A stretch of DNA of 64,000 nt from Sclerotinia nivalis (GCA_029531795.1 JAPEIS010000010.1:992001-1056000); one strand, 5' to 3'; numbered from the stretch's first letter, positions 11,331 to 25,510 are shown. Made by a program: numbers and translations. Notes: a model not told the origin generated them from the sequence alone.

Positions 11331-11779
11331 GCTAATATATTTTCTTAAATATTATTAATAATCTCGAATATGAGAATATTAAGAATATCTTTTCATTATT
11401 ATCTTTTATTTCAAACTTCTTCAATCGTAATTCAATCTTACCTTATTTCAATTATCAAAACTTTTTCGATTACAATTTACCTTTTCATTTAAACGACGAT
11501 GATATTAGTTTATTTATAATAAATAAATACTATTACAATCCGGAAAATAATATTAATTTTGAAGATACCGAAATAGAAGATGATATTAATAATAATATAG
11601 AAAATATTAATGATATTGGTTTTAAGGATTCTACAATACAAAAGTTTATTGACAACGAAATATTAAAACAATAACAAAATCTATATTCTTTGGTTTCAAG
11701 AATTATATACTTATATATTTCAATAATAGAAAATTTTTATATACAAAATGAAAAGCATATAGCTGTTGTAATTGATATT
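11331..11779 (+). pseudogene. unidentified + strand ORF split by element A1
   Basis: An open frame of about 115 codons runs from about 11340 to 11672, with an acidic middle (INFEDTEIEDDIN). After one TAA, likely from CAA, it continues to the A1 insertion site (NEKHIAVVIDI). Allowing for one copy of the target duplication, the frame resumes across A1 at 18659 (DRLLLNLKNEFW) and stops near 18715. No family is recognised. The composition is AT-driven, so it could be a long chance frame or the relic of an older repeat; the continuity across the insertion favours a once-contiguous reading frame. Confidence 0.35.
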
Positions 11780-11925
11780 TATCACGGTGGTGGTAGAGTG
11801 TTTTAAGATATGATGATATTCTGCGAAGGAGGAAGAAGGTGCTAGGAAGAGCGCCGACTATATGGGGGATGGATGCTTTAGGCAATCATATAGACTAGCT
11901 AGGAACGGGTTACGAATCTATAATA
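11780..11925 (-). repeat. 3' LTR of A1
   Basis: Begins TATCACGGTGGTGGTAG (from TGTCACGG) and ends AATCTATAATA (from AACCCGTGACA). The outer edge is nearly unmutated; the edge facing the interior is strongly mutated. Confidence 0.9.
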
Positions 11926-12599
11926 GTATCCTTTTTCTCAAAGTCTAGTTTGTTCTTAAATTATTGATAAAATCTTTTATAAAACAATTGTTCAAGCAAA
12001 ATTTTATCCAAATGCTTCAAATTCCTGAATTGTAAAATCACCTTTCAAATTTTAAGATTGTTTTAAAATTTAAGATACTATTTTTTTATTTAAACAAATT
12101 ATATTTTCTTTTTTGTAGATTATTGTAAAGTCTTTGTAAAAGCCAAAGTTGGTAACAATACTATAACGTTTAGGTGATCCAAGATTTATAATAATGGTTT
12201 AGGTTTTTTGAGGTGTAAACGGTAGTAATCGATTAGGATCTTTTTATTGTTTTTTAGATCTAATATTGATTGTCAGATTAGTATATAGTGTTTCTATTTG
12301 ATTTAATAATGATAATTATTTTTATTGTAGTTATCAAGTATATCTTCAAATATTTATTTCTGAATTGGTTTTTTCTTTTTCTTTTTCTTTTCGAGGATTC
12401 TATTTCTTGTAGTTTTCGATTCCGATTCGTTAATTAAAGTTTGTCCTGGAAAATAAGGTTTTGAATATACTGATTTTAGTAACAAGTGATAGAATACTAG
12501 AAATATTTGTATATTTTCTAATAGTTTGATCAAATAAGTATATGAATAATCTTTTATTATTTTGTATAATTCGATCTATTTATTATCGAGCTTTTTTGT

Positions 12600-15500
12600 T
12601 TTATAAGATATCTTTATATTTTTTGTATTTATATATACTTTTTGTTCTTTTTTGTATTATAATGAATCTAATCTATTCCGATTTATATATTCCTTGTAAA
12701 TTGTAATAGATTATTTTGTAAATACTTTGAGTTAATTTAGAATATATTTCATTTTATCGATTATTTTGTTTTTTTTGAAGAATTCGTATTTTTGAGTTAT
12801 TATTATATTTAAAGAGTAGGGTTTATTAGGTTCTATATCCAATTGTAGATTAAAATTATAGTTTACAAAAAACGATGAATAGTTTAGTGTTTCAGGAATC
12901 AAGTTGTTTGAAGCGAATTCTGTTAAAGGTAATTATTCCATTCAATTATTCTAATGAAAGTTTATCAATATACAAAAATATTATTCTAGAATTGAATTGA
13001 TTTGTTTCGTTTGGTTGTCTGTTTACAGATGAAACGCTGAATTGTGTTTAAAGACTACTTTCAATCGTTCAGAAAGCTATATCCAAAATCCCGATACGAA
13101 TTGCATTCCTCGATTTGAAATGATATTTTCTGATAGACTATATAATATATAAATACGATTGATGAAAGTATTAATTAATTCTTTTATTATCAGAGATCTT
13201 ATATCTATAAAATGTTTTATTTTTGTTGATCTACAAATAACTATTAATATATATTTGTATATTGAATTGTAGTATTTATAATCTAGCAAAAATATAATAT
13301 AATCAATTGAAATATCTGATCATAATCGAAAAGGAACAGGCAATGGTTTCAGGAATCCTAAAGGAAATGATTTTGAGGATTTTGTTCGAATATAAAGTTC
13401 ATAAGTTTGAATATAAGTATTTATTTCTTGATACATTTGTAGTTACTAATAGCTTCTGAAGATCAAATCAATAATCTTTGTACAATCAGGATGGCCAATA
13501 GGGTTCGATGAATATATTCTATATAAAATTTGTATCTTCAATTTATTATCAAATAGAATTTATAGTTTTTTGTAATAGTAGATTTTATTATTGTAAATAC
13601 AACAATCCTATATAGTTATTCGTAAGACTTTTCTGAATTCTTTTGATTATTTGATTATAAAGGGGTTTTCGATTATTGATATTAATTGTTTAACTATATC
13701 TAATCTATTATATATTGTATTAATGAATTCATCAATAAACTTATTTTCAAATGGTATTATCTAATCTACTATAGTTAATAAAAGGTCGTCTATAAATTCT
13801 TTATATAGATCTATATCGAATCTATCAATAAGTAAAACGATACATTTCCGGTTTTTTAAACGTTTGTTGTTGAGATCAAAGTTATCAAATCGATTCTTTT
13901 GTTAGCGGTTCAAAGTATTTAATTGAATTGCTTTGATTTCTGATCGATAAACAATTCAGAAATTATATTGAAATAGAAATTCTGATTATTATATTTGATA
14001 TTGATTTAATATTTTCATTATTGTAAAGTATTCTAGATTCTTGTAATTGGTCAAGATTTCAAATTCCTGTTGAGATCTTTGTAATTCTGATTGCTATTTT
14101 TTTATTAATTTAATAATAGCTAATAATTCTTTATTGTAGATTGTGTAATTACATTCAATAATCAAATATTTCGAAGAAAAGTATATTATTAATCGTAAAA
14201 CATTGTTGTTATTGTATTGAGAAAGTATCCTTTTCGAAATTCAATCCGAAGTATTTGTTTCTAATATAGTTTTCCTATTGTGGTTAAAATAAGCAAATAT
14301 TAGAATTATTGTAAATGTGTTTTTTAGATTTTCGAATACTATTGTATAATCGTTTTTTTATTGTTAATTTATTCTTTTCTATAAAAGCTTATTTAAAAGA
14401 CGATAGATCTTTGAAAAGTCTTTTATAAATCGATAATAAAAATTTACAAAGCCAAAGAATCATTGTAGATCTTTAATAGATATTAATTATATCTAAAAAG
14501 TAACAGTTAATATTTTATTTTGATTTATTTTTATACCCTCAATTATAATTATAAAGTCTAAGTATTTCATAGAAATTGTTTCGAATTCATATTTATTAAT
14601 ATCGATTTATAAATTAGCATTCTACAATTTCTGGATTATATTATAAATATATTCTCGGTATTAATTTTTATCTTCGGAATATATGAGAATATCGTCGAGG
14701 TATACAATATAGTATTTATTCAATTCATTAAACAAAATATAATTAATATAGTATTGGAATAATACTGATATATTGCAAAAACCAAAAAGCATAATTAATA
14801 ATTCGAATAATCCAAATCGAATAATAAAAACGTTTTTTTATTCATTATCCTTTGTAATACAAAGTTTGTTGAAAATAACAATAATATCTAATTTGGTATA
14901 GATTTTTACATTGCAAAGAGTATCCAAAATTTCTCGAACAATTGATAAAAAGTATCGATTTTTAATAGTAATATTATTCAAACTATAATAATTCTAATAA
15001 ATACAAACCCCTCTATTAGGTTTAGTTATTAAAAATAATAGGACTGCACTTTATAATTTTGATTCCCGAATGAAACTTTTGACAAGATTATTGTCGATCT
15101 ATTTTCAAACTACTTCTAATTCGAAAAGGAACAAAAAGCAATTTTTGAAATATGAAGATTCTTTTCCAAACATTAATTCTATTTTGTAATCCTATACCCA
15201 ATATAAAGAAAGTGTATCTACATAACAAAATAGAAAAACAAATAATTTGTTTTGAAGCTATAAAAGAAGCTTTTCCCTGATCTTATTATCATTGAAAGAT
15301 AATTTGCCATTAAGAAATTTCTCGATATCCATCTTTATTATTTTTCGAAGATATTCTAATTAATAACAATAATAAACAAAATTATAAAGCTTTGAAGATA
15401 TTTTAGTTAATATATCAACGATATTGCCTTTTTCATATAATATATCCTTGAAATCTTATTCCTGAAAAGTTGGAATTATTATTGTTTTATATAAATATTC

Positions 15501-18460
15501 TTATCGAATAATCTCTTTTATTCGATTCAATTCCTTCTATATAAAATATATAATTTTCATTTTATTTTATTAACAAAAAGATATAAAACTAATAGTTTAT
15601 AACTAACGGATATTATTTAAATCTAGTTTTATATTAAAAGTAACCTCGATCTGCTCTTTTAGGATTGGGATTGATAGCGATAATAAAAGTTCATTCTTTG
15701 ATATTGATTTTGATTAATATTATTTAGCGATCTTTTGTATAGACTTGTATTGAATAAAATGTTGGTTTAGTATCATTTGTATTTGAAACGATGTTCCTTT
15801 ATTGTAAATCCTTATACGATAATAGTTTACATCAAATATCAAGGTTTTATCGATTTGCAAATCGATTCCAGAATCTTTTATTGATTTATAATCTTCATCT
15901 ATAGAAATCGATTTATTATAATCTTGCTCCGATAGTTTTTTTAAACCCGTTTTAAAATTTTGGATGTATATTTTATTGTTTTCGTTTTCATCTTCGACAA
16001 ATGATAGTAAATATCGGGAAGAGTTTTTTTTTATACTAGAAAGGAAAGTTTTAATTGAAGGTAATATATTAAGGATTTTATTGATAAATGATTTTGTAGA
16101 TATATTATTTTTGTATATTTGATCTATATATATTAGCAAAGGGATTGTTAATATTTATATTGGATCGAATATACTGTAAGAATAATAATGTATTATATAA
16201 TATTGAAAATTGAAAAAGAGAATCATATCCTATTAATTTATATATGGATTATAATATTGTAATTATAATAACCCGAAATTAATTGAAGTCTTTTTGGAAA
16301 GTTTTATAACGAAGAATAACTATATTTCTTTATATTGTTTTATTGTTATATTTATTACAAAATAATCAATAATGATATCTGTAATATTTCCATTTGTCAA
16401 ATAGAGTTTGCAATAATATAATAAGGATCGAATTGGGATATTGTTTCGATTAATAAAAAACGATTAATGAATATCTTTTCTAAACATCCGTTATCAATCA
16501 AGCTGATCATATTGAAAGGAAAAAAGTACATTAGGAATATAATAATTTGAACAAGTAAAGATTTGCTATCTATAGAATTAAGCTGTAAAGGTTCTTTGTT
16601 AGTTATTACTCATTGTATTTATTTTATATCCTTTGATAATCCCTATAAACGATTTATTGTAGAGATTAAACTTTTCCCAAATGTTTTTAGATAAATATAG
16701 ATAATAGCGATATTATATTACAAGGAGGTATATTTGATATACTTTTTGATAATACTAATGCTTCTTCTTCAACGAACTTGATGAATATATTAAGATATTA
16801 TTGTTGATAATTATTGTAACTTTGATAATTACCTTATTGGAAACTTCCACGATCAATTGGATTAAAAGGACAGTATTGTTGAATTGGAAACTGTACTTGA
16901 TATCCTTCTCGTTAGTAGCCATCTCGATTGATTGAACTGCTCGAACAATATTGTTGGTTTTGATATAATTAATGATTACCTTTCAAATAACTATTTCTAC
17001 AGAAAATATCTTAATATCCGCTTACGTTTCTTATAATATCAATTTGTTTCTTTGTTTTATAATTTGCAACTCAGTAACCAGATTATTTACAAAAATAATA
17101 TAGATCATAAAGGTATTCGTATTCTCTTTGTATTTATTTCGGGATTCTGATTATATCGAGATCTATAAGATCGCTTTGGATATAAGATATTGGCAATACT
17201 TGTCGTTAAGTATAAATTGAATTAGATTTCAAAGAGTTTGTATTATAATATTCATTATCCTGATAGTTTTGATTTTATATTTCAAACTTCTTTTTCCATT
17301 CTTTAATATCAATAAATTCGTAGAGATTTGAATCGCCTTTTATTAATGTCTTTAGTTTATCGATGATTTTTTGTTTTATTGTAAGAATCATTTCTCGAAG
17401 AGTCTTTCTATTAAATACATCTAAATATTCCAATTATAAAAATAAAAATAAAAACGGGGTTTTTTCGTTCATTTTGAGTTTGTCGAATTTGATTACTGCT
17501 TTATATTCAGCATCAGTTGAAATATAAAGACTATCAAATTTCTTCAGGAATATATCTATAATAGTAAATTCCGATATATCATTTATAATTCCTTTTATAT
17601 CTTTTCGTTTTTCTTATCGAATTGTTCTTTTCAAAAAAGAAACTATATATAACAATTTCTTTTATTCTATATCGAAAACTGTAAAATCGCTTTTCCAATA
17701 GATATATAAATCCATTTTCCAATTTTCGTATTCGCTTTGTTGAATCAAAAAGCCTGTTTTTTCATCTTTGAATAGTTCAGGATTCTTCGTAATTTATCGT
17801 AATCGATAAATTGATACAGCAAAATTTGCTTCGATAGATAATTGGTCAAATTGTTCCTGAAAAACAGAGTTCTGAGTTATTAATCTCGTATTAGCTATAT
17901 TACTTAATTGCAGATCTCCTTGTAATATATATATTTCTTATCGGTATTGTTCTACTTGGATTAATATCCATTCTGTAAAACTAAACAAATATTATATATA
18001 TACAATAATTTCAGAATTTTGTATATTAATAAATATATCGAAAATAGAAATTGAATTTTTAAAATCTCCATCTTCAATATTAAAGAGTTTGTATATAAAT
18101 CATTGATAATTAAAGAAAACAAACTTAATATACTCTCGGAGCTCGGATATTATCTTTGATCGGGTTGAGTATATCGATAATTCTGGTAGAGTTGATTGAA
18201 TAATATCCAATATAATGATGAATTATTTAAGATAGTTTTAAAAACTAAAATATAATTGTGAAATCTTTGATTTCGATTGTATAATGATATAATACTAGTT
18301 AAATCGAGATCTGGGTTTGAATCTAAGTCTGGGTTTAAATCTGGATCTAGATCTAGATCTAGATTGAAATCGAATTAAAATGTTATTTATTGTTTATTGA
18401 TATATTAATAATCGAAATTTCCGAGTATTTTGTAAAATTGATTATTTGGCAAGATTAGAC
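12600..18460 (-). pseudogene. gag-pol remnant of A1
   Basis: Reading leftward: capsid-like sequence (about 18450-17200); a gag zinc knuckle near 17100-17040 whose first Cys has become Tyr (YYFCK, then a segment ending KTKKQ); a protease/linker region with the longest open frame (139 codons, 16139-15720); RT with the intact metal site YLDDILIYS near 14720-14680; RNase H with [14 protein letters not shown] near 14180-14100; and integrase with NSIYKYILIVICRSTKIKHF and NIISNRGMQFVSGFW (13289-13077), where Asp has become Asn. The last recognisable integrase part ends near 12650. The family normally has one gag-pol or two overlapping ORFs; here stops occur throughout. Confidence 0.85.
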
Positions 18461-18507
18461 TGTCTTTCCCGTTCAACAATAAAATCTTTGTGAAAGATAG
18501 AATATAC

Positions 18508-18653
18508 TATTACAATAATAATAGAGTGCTTTAAGATATAATGATATTATATAAAGAAGGAAAAAGGTATTAGGAAAAGCACTGATTATATAAAGGATGG
18601 GTGCTTTAGGCAATTATACAGACTAACTAGGAACGGGTTACGAACCCGTGACA
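18508..18653 (-). repeat. 5' LTR of A1
   Basis: The inner edge reads TATTACAATAATAATAG where the partner LTR has TATCACGGTGGTGGTAG; the outer edge GAACGGGTTACGAACCC is intact and ends CCGTGACA. Mutation is again concentrated on the interior-facing side. A short GATCTA tandem lies inside the element near 18340-18362. Confidence 0.9.
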
Positions 18654-19000
18654 ATATTGATAGACTTTTATTAAACTTAAAAAATGAATTTTGGATTCAA
18701 TTAAAGTCTTTTTCATTTGTAGAATCAGATTGATAGATGTTTTTCCTTTCGAAAGCAATCTATAAAATATATACTTAATAGCTTTATTTAATAGTCTCGA
18801 AAAAAACAATCAATAAATTTCTATAAAATTCTATTCTTTAGTAATTGGTTTTCATTAAAAGTTATAAATAGATCGAAAGTTAATTTTATAGTATTCTTTA
18901 TAGTATTCCAAATTATAATGTTTGGTTGATTGATATTATTATTTTCGAGAATATTCTAATTATATTATCTTTATCAAAAATGAAGATTCAATATCGAAGT
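18654..19000. other. host sequence between A1 and B
   Basis: Right flank of the A1 insertion. The first 60 bases continue the + strand frame that ends at 11774. The rest is AT-rich with no clear gene; a 60-codon minus strand ORF crossing 18653 is a chance frame overlapping the LTR. Confidence 0.4.
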
Positions 19001-19246
19001 ATTATAACGATGGTCTTAATTCAAGGCATAATAAAATGAATCAATTAATCTATACTAGAGAATAACAAACTGTCGTACAAAAGATAATAAAGTTGAATCT
19101 TTTATAATCCCCTCGAAGGGGATCAAAATCTAAGCGAATATAGGGTGAAATAAATGCAAGACAATTTTAAGGCATTTTGATCCTTTCAGAAGAGACCAAA
19201 GAACAAAATAAAGAATAATCTAATGTATTAATACAGGATCGTTATA
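19001..19246 (-). repeat. 3' LTR of B
   Basis: Outer edge TATAACGATGGTCTTAATTC is lightly mutated; inner edge ends CAGGATCGTTATA where the other copy has CAGGATCGTCACA. Confidence 0.9.
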
Positions 19247-19999
19247 TTATTCCTCTTTCAAAGAAAATTGATTTGTTTTCAAATCTTCTTTTTAACTTTT
19301 CGCATTGGCGAAACAGATTCGTTCTGTGGGAGAAATGAATTTGTTCGTTGTTTGAGGCAATGATTATCTGGAAGTTCTTTTTGTGGGGAGAGTGGTGGAT
19401 AGTGTTTTCCTTTTGTTTTAAGATTATTGATGCGTTAGGCCTTAAAGGGGGAAAGGTAGAAGGAGAGAAATAATTGTTGATAGAGTTGTTTGAAGGTAAA
19501 ATTGCAGTAGCTTTTCGAGGCAAATTGAATAAATTACTTAGGAAATTTATAATGAAATAAATATTTTTTGATGAATTGAATCTATTTTGGATATACAATT
19601 ATAGTATATTGAATAAAATAGAGGTTAGGGAAAAAAAGGGCAAGGTAAAAAATTAAAGCAAATAAACAAACGATAGAAAAAGCAAAAACAACAAATGATT
19701 TTTCGAATGAATTATAAATTAATTGCAATTTCCTTTTCGAAAAAAGGGAAAACAGATAAATAATTCTATTTAATTGTTTTATTCATAAATTTGTTATCTA
19801 CAAATTTGTTATAATCGTCGTTACTATTCTTTTAAGCTTTTATCTATTCAGGAAAATAATTAGAGGGTTTTATAATTTTGGGGTTTTGAATATGAAACTC
19901 TTATATTTTTTATAGAATATATATAACGTTGGAACAATAATATTAGACAGGATCATTGTTGTATTCTATTCATTTTACCTTATATTGAATTTGTTTATA

Positions 20000-22900
20000 G
20001 AGAAATTTCGAAATTAGGATTTGCTATATTTCAAATTCTGCATTTGCAACAACTATAATAGGAAAAGGAGATTCGTTGTATTATTCGAGAACAAAGTTTT
20101 CTACAGCCTTTCGTAACTTATCAAAAAAGAAGATCTTATACATTTTTATATTTTCGGAAAGATCTAATCGATACGAATAATCTACCTTTTCGAGAATACA
20201 ATATAACCCTACCATCTGTAGATCGAATTTGCAATTAGATCGTTCTATAATGAAATTCCTAATAGTAATATATACTTCATTTTCTTTCTAGAAATCGATC
20301 GATCTTCGATAATGATCGATATCTTTCATCTTTTTCTATTACATTTTGAAAAGGATATCTTTGATCATCTTTCAAGTATTATATATACATTTAAAGAAAT
20401 CTTGTATATCTGTATAGTTTAACTTCTTTATTGTTGTATAAAAAGTATTGAAAGAGGATCTATTCTAATCGAAAAAAATGATTGAGGAATATCCGTTTTG
20501 TAGTTCGAAAGGGGATATTCCTAAACTTTCGTAAAGCATAATGAATTATATATAGTCCATTATATACAAGAATTCCGATCAATTATTTTAATAATAATTG
20601 ATATAGGGTCGGAGATATTGGTCCAGATACTAATTCATGATTTTGGTCTATCTATCTGTTTGAGAATGATAAACTGTGGATAGCTTTAATTTGATATCTA
20701 AGATTTATATAAATTCGTTTTAAAAGCTGGATATGAATTATAAACCTTTATCGAATATAATAGTAGTTAAGATATCTTTCTAACGATAGATATAATTCAG
20801 ATATATTAAAGCCATTTCCCGAATAGTTGTGATATAATAACAAAGAATGTATATTGATTGTTTCGATAATCTATTGATAACTACAAAAACATTATCGTAT
20901 CTATATTGATTCTTTGGAAATGATTTGAAGTCCATTGATATATTTGCTTAAAATTTGATAGGGATAAACAAAAAATACAAGAAACCAAGCATTCGGGTTT
21001 TTAAGATATAATAATTGTAACAAATAGTACAATTGTCGATATACTAATCGATATAATCAATCATTCTTTTCCAAAAGTACTATTTCTTTATAATCAACTT
21101 CGTCTTGGTTTTACTAGAGTAAACTAAAGAGATTTGGGCATAGACTTCTTTTATAAAATTAATACGAAGGCTATTTATATCGAATACAACCAATCAGTTT
21201 TTATAAAGTAATAAATTATTATATATTAAATATCCTTTTTTCAAATTAACTATTAAATCGTATTCTGATTATATAAATGGGTATATATAATTAGCTTGTA
21301 GAATACGATCTACAAGATCAAATTCTTTCGCTTCAATAATTAGGATTGTAACTATTTCCTCTTTCTTTATACTAAATTCGTTCAATATCTTTTTATCAAG
21401 AATTTCTAATAAGAGTAGAATCTGGGTGTATTGTTTAGAGTATAATATCTTTTGAATTTTCATTTCCTGATTACAGTAGTTCAAAATGTTTGCTGCGGTA
21501 TTATTTACTTTTGCTCGGTATGATATCTCGAATTAAAAGTTTGTCAGGATTTCAGATTATCTAATTTGTTATTGATTTAATGTTTTCTTTGTTATAAAGT
21601 ATTTTAAGGCTTTATAATCTGTTACGATTTTTATAAAATAAAAAGATTCAATAAGTTCTGTTTTTCAAGTTTTTCAAGTTTTGATAATAACAAGCATCTT
21701 TTTATCGAATATTGTATAATTTATTTTGATTGGAAATATTATTTTAATAAAGAAAGCAACAAAATACTATTGATTATCATTATATAATTGAAAAAGCACT
21801 CCTTCGATAATACCATCTAAAGTATCAATTTCGATTATGATTTGTAGATATAATTGATAATACTTCAGGATAGGGGCTTGGAATATCATTTTCTTAAAAC
21901 AATCGAAAGCAGCAATACAATTGTTGTTCTATATATATAGAGAGTCTTTCTTTGTTAGATTGTTAAGCAAACAAACGATTCGTTCGAAGTCTTGAATAAA
22001 ACGTTTATAAAAATCGCAAAACCCTAAAAAGGATTATACTCCTTTAATATTTGTAAAAACTTTCTATTCTTTAACAATCTCAATCTTTTCGAAGTCGACC
22101 TCTACTTTTTCTATTGAAATAATGAAACCAAAGTATTTAGTTCTTTTAATACTGAATTTATATTTATTGATATCGATCTATAATCCGGCTTTATAAAGGC
22201 AATTAAGAATTTGTAATATATATATTTTATATTTTACTTCATTCTTGAAGTAGATCAAGATATCGTCCAGGTAAATAATATAGGTTATATTTAAAAGATC
22301 GAAAAGAACGTTATTTATATAGTATTGATAAATAGCAAAATCATTGATCAATCTGAAGGACAAGATTTTATATTTATAAATTCCGTATCGTATTCGGAAT
22401 GTAATCAAATCTTCGAAGTCAGGATATATACGAATTCGATGGAATACTTATCGAATATTCAACTTCGTGAATATCTTAAATTTTGAGATACATATTAGAG
22501 TCTTATCGATCAATGATAAAGAATATTCGTTCCTTTTAATAATAATATTGAATCATCGAAAATCGATACAGAAATGTAAACTACTATTTGGTTTGGAAAT
22601 AAAGAGTATTGGTGTAATGAATAAAAAGGAGTTAGTTTTAATGAAACTCTTTTTGAGATTATCGATAAGATATTCTTTAACAATTAAAAGTTCTTCCGAT
22701 GATATGGTATAAATAAAGTTAATTCTAAATTGGGCATTTGATAGAATTTCGATTTTATGATTATATATTGTATATTAAAGTAATTTATCAAATTCCTTTT
22801 TTGAAAAGATTTCGAGATATTCATAATATATTTGAGGAACTTTTTGAAGTAGTTCTTGAAGTTCCTTATCGTTGGTATTCTTTATTCGATCCTTCAGTAT

Positions 22901-24309
22901 TATATTGATTTTGTAAATATTGATAGAAAAAATGGTATTATTGTAACGATGATTATATATTTTGAAAGCTTCAGCAAAGATTGTAGTGATATCGATAGTA
23001 ATCTGGGATAGATAGTTTGATTGATAATATTCAAAGAATAGTTTATTTAGAAAAACGGAACGATTAATTGATTTAGTTTTTTTGAAAGATACGAAATCGT
23101 TTTTGGTATTGTTGAAGGAAAGCAAGAATTGTTCTGTAGATAAGCTTTCTTTGAATTTCTTTTTCATTTGTTGAAGATTGGTATATAAATCCTATTTATA
23201 TTTAATGATAAATCTGGTTAATGAAAGTAAGGGTTCTATATAATCGATTTCAAAGAAGGTATTACAATATCGTATATCTTCTTCGATTTCGGGATTGGAT
23301 AATAGTTTGGGGGTTGAAAGAGATTTTCTGGAGATGATAACGTTTTTTGAGAAGTATGGGATTGATGGTAAATCTTTTAGTTATACTAATTGATAATTGA
23401 ATGATCGGGGTATTATATTATAGATTTTGAATTATAAATCTTCGATGATGATATTCCTTTTCATCTCAATTAATAGAAAAGGGATTTGAAGGAAGATTCT
23501 ATTGTTTAATCGAAATGTTAAACGGATAGAATGAATAACGATGGTGTTTTATCGGCCGTTATATCTTTGAATAGGGATAGAATTGTTCAAAGGAATGATG
23601 AGGATATTAATATATTGAAAGAATTGATATACAAAACGAGTGTTAATAAACAAATAAATAAGGGCTTTAGTATTTACTAATATAGAAAACCGGATTTGGA
23701 AATTATAAGTTAAAAGATAATAAAGGAATAGAAAGCTATTGTTATCTATAAGGCTTTGTAGATTAATATATTTGAGATTATATTGATAACCTTGAAAGGT
23801 GATTTTCCTAAGGATTAATCCTTTCCCGATTCATATGAATCGGAATCGAGAATTTCTAAAATGGTTCCTTCGTTTTCGGAGATTGTATCGATTTCGTGGA
23901 TATTGGGAGGATACATATAATCCTTAATCCAATTAGGGGTTTTGTATTTAAAACAAGAAAAAGATAAAATAAAAAAATGAAACTTGAAATTCAGAATAAA
24001 TCCAAGGGTAATCGATTTTTCTTTTCCGTTATATTCAGGCTTGGTATTCTTATACAAAAAAGTAAAGTCTCTAATATAATTATTAGATAAGGGATTCTTT
24101 CGAACTTGATTCCTAACTATAATAATATATTTCTGATTCATAATATATATCCTTACATCTACATTCATTAAATGATTAACGTAACCCTGGAAATCGAGGT
24201 AAAGATCCATCGTAATTACCATCGCAGCTTTCAGCGAAAAGGAAAGCTTCGAAATGAGTTCTTTTCGAAAGGAATCTTCTAGTTGATCGGCTTCTATTGC
24301 GAGTTTCAA
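20000..24309 (-). pseudogene. gag-pol remnant of B
   Basis: The 164-codon frame 24309-23815 is gag-like: LRxE/K-rich start (DQLEDSFRKELISKLS) and a decayed CCHC-like knuckle (CFKYKTPNWIKDY) where a Cys has become Tyr. 23167-22775 is the protease-RT linker ending YYEYLEIFSKKEFDKL, the usual entry to Gypsy RT. RT holds [11 protein letters not shown] with the metal-binding Asp pair intact (22408-22178). Integrase includes LSTVYHSQTD near 20690-20640, followed by a stop where the family has Gly. 21484-21269 lies between RNase H and integrase. The LTR-proximal ORF at 19242-19598 has no recognisable domain. Stops occur throughout, so no product is expected. Confidence 0.8.
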
Positions 24310-25266
24310 GAATTGTATATAGAATTGGTGGAAAATTATAATTCCTATTTATAGAAATCGGAATTCATCTATAATCAATTTCTATTGATTAAATACAAAA
24401 TAAATAGAGCTAAGATAGTCCAAAATATTTTGTTATATAACAAACTCCTTTCGAATCATTTTCGATTTCAAATATCGTTGTACATTATCAATAATTCATC
24501 GGAAGATAATACGAACTTTCATACCTTCGTTCAAATAATGATCTACATTATCCAAGAGTTTTCTTTTTGCAAAAAATCTTTATGATTCGAAGGAAAGATT
24601 GATTTTATCATTGAAGAGTTCAGAGTCTTTCATTCTTATACTGAATCTTCTATAAAGAGATACTATAGATATTGATCTTTTTTCAATACTAAAACCCTTT
24701 TTACTAGAGATAACAATATCGGGATCCTCAATTCGTCGAAAATATCTCTAGTATATTCTGGAACAAAAAATAGATTGATTATTATCTATATCAAGAGATT
24801 CATCTTATACGAAGTTAACTAGAGCAAGATGAATCTAATCCAATTGTTCCAGTATAACCTGATTTTGAGCTCGGATTTTTTGATTTTCTTTTTGTAAACT
24901 TTAATAAGTTGTCGTTCCGATTACAAAAAGAATTGGTTTTCTTCGAATTGACAAATATAAAAACAGACTTATAGTTACCGTTTCATCAACTTCTACATCA
25001 AATTCAGAATATTCCTTTTATCTTGTTTGATCGATTTGAACTTGTAGTTCTGCTACAACGACCTCCTCAATTGTGAACTAAAGAATGCAAGGTTTCCTTG
25101 ATCGAATAGATATAATAATAATATCGATGGAAATTCGGAAAGATCAATCGAATAAGTATAAGAGTTTCGTTAATTCAATAACTTCGATAAATATAACTAA
25201 TTAGATATTCTAGCCTTCTCAAAGGATATTCTGTTCTTCTCAAAAGGGCTAATGAATTTATTATAA

Positions 25267-25510
25267 TATAACAATAATCTTAATTCAAAGCATAATAAAA
25301 TGAATCAATTAATCTATACTAGAGAATAACAAATTATCATACAAAAGATAATGAAGTTGAACCTTTTATAATCCCCTCAAAAGGGATGAAAACCTAAGCG
25401 AATACAAAGTGAAATAAATACAAGACAATCCTAAAGCATTTTGATCCCTTCGAAAGGAACCAAAGAACAAAATAAAAAATGACCTAAGACATTAATACAG
25501 GATCGTCACA
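25267..25510 (-). repeat. 5' LTR of B
   Basis: Inner edge TATAACAATAATCTTAATTC carries G-to-A changes relative to the partner; the outer end ACAGGATCGTCACA is preserved. Confidence 0.9.

Larger units (their letters stand above)
11780..18653 (-). mobile_element. Ty3/Gypsy retrotransposon A1 with both LTRs
   Basis: A 6.87-kb element bounded by 146-bp LTRs (11780-11925 and 18508-18653) and flanked by the 5-bp duplication ATATT at 11775-11779 and 18654-18658. Internal domains lie on the minus strand in Gypsy order (gag, RT, RNase H, integrase). It is dense with transition-type stops and cannot encode protein. It is a sister copy of A2. Confidence 0.95.
19001..25510 (-). mobile_element. Ty3/Gypsy retrotransposon B with both LTRs
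   Basis: A 6.5-kb element with LTRs at 19001-19246 and 25267-25510, flanked by AGTAT at 18996-19000 and 25511-25515. The LTR family is unrelated to A and C. Internal domains are on the minus strand. Only one copy is present in this window, yet it is RIP-mutated, so other copies should exist elsewhere in the genome. Confidence 0.95.

Noticed and set aside
19242..19598. 118-codon minus strand ORF at the inner edge of the B LTR
   Set aside because: It overlaps the LTR and 3' untranslated part of B, has no domain and is Asn/Ser/Phe-rich as expected from AT-rich sequence.
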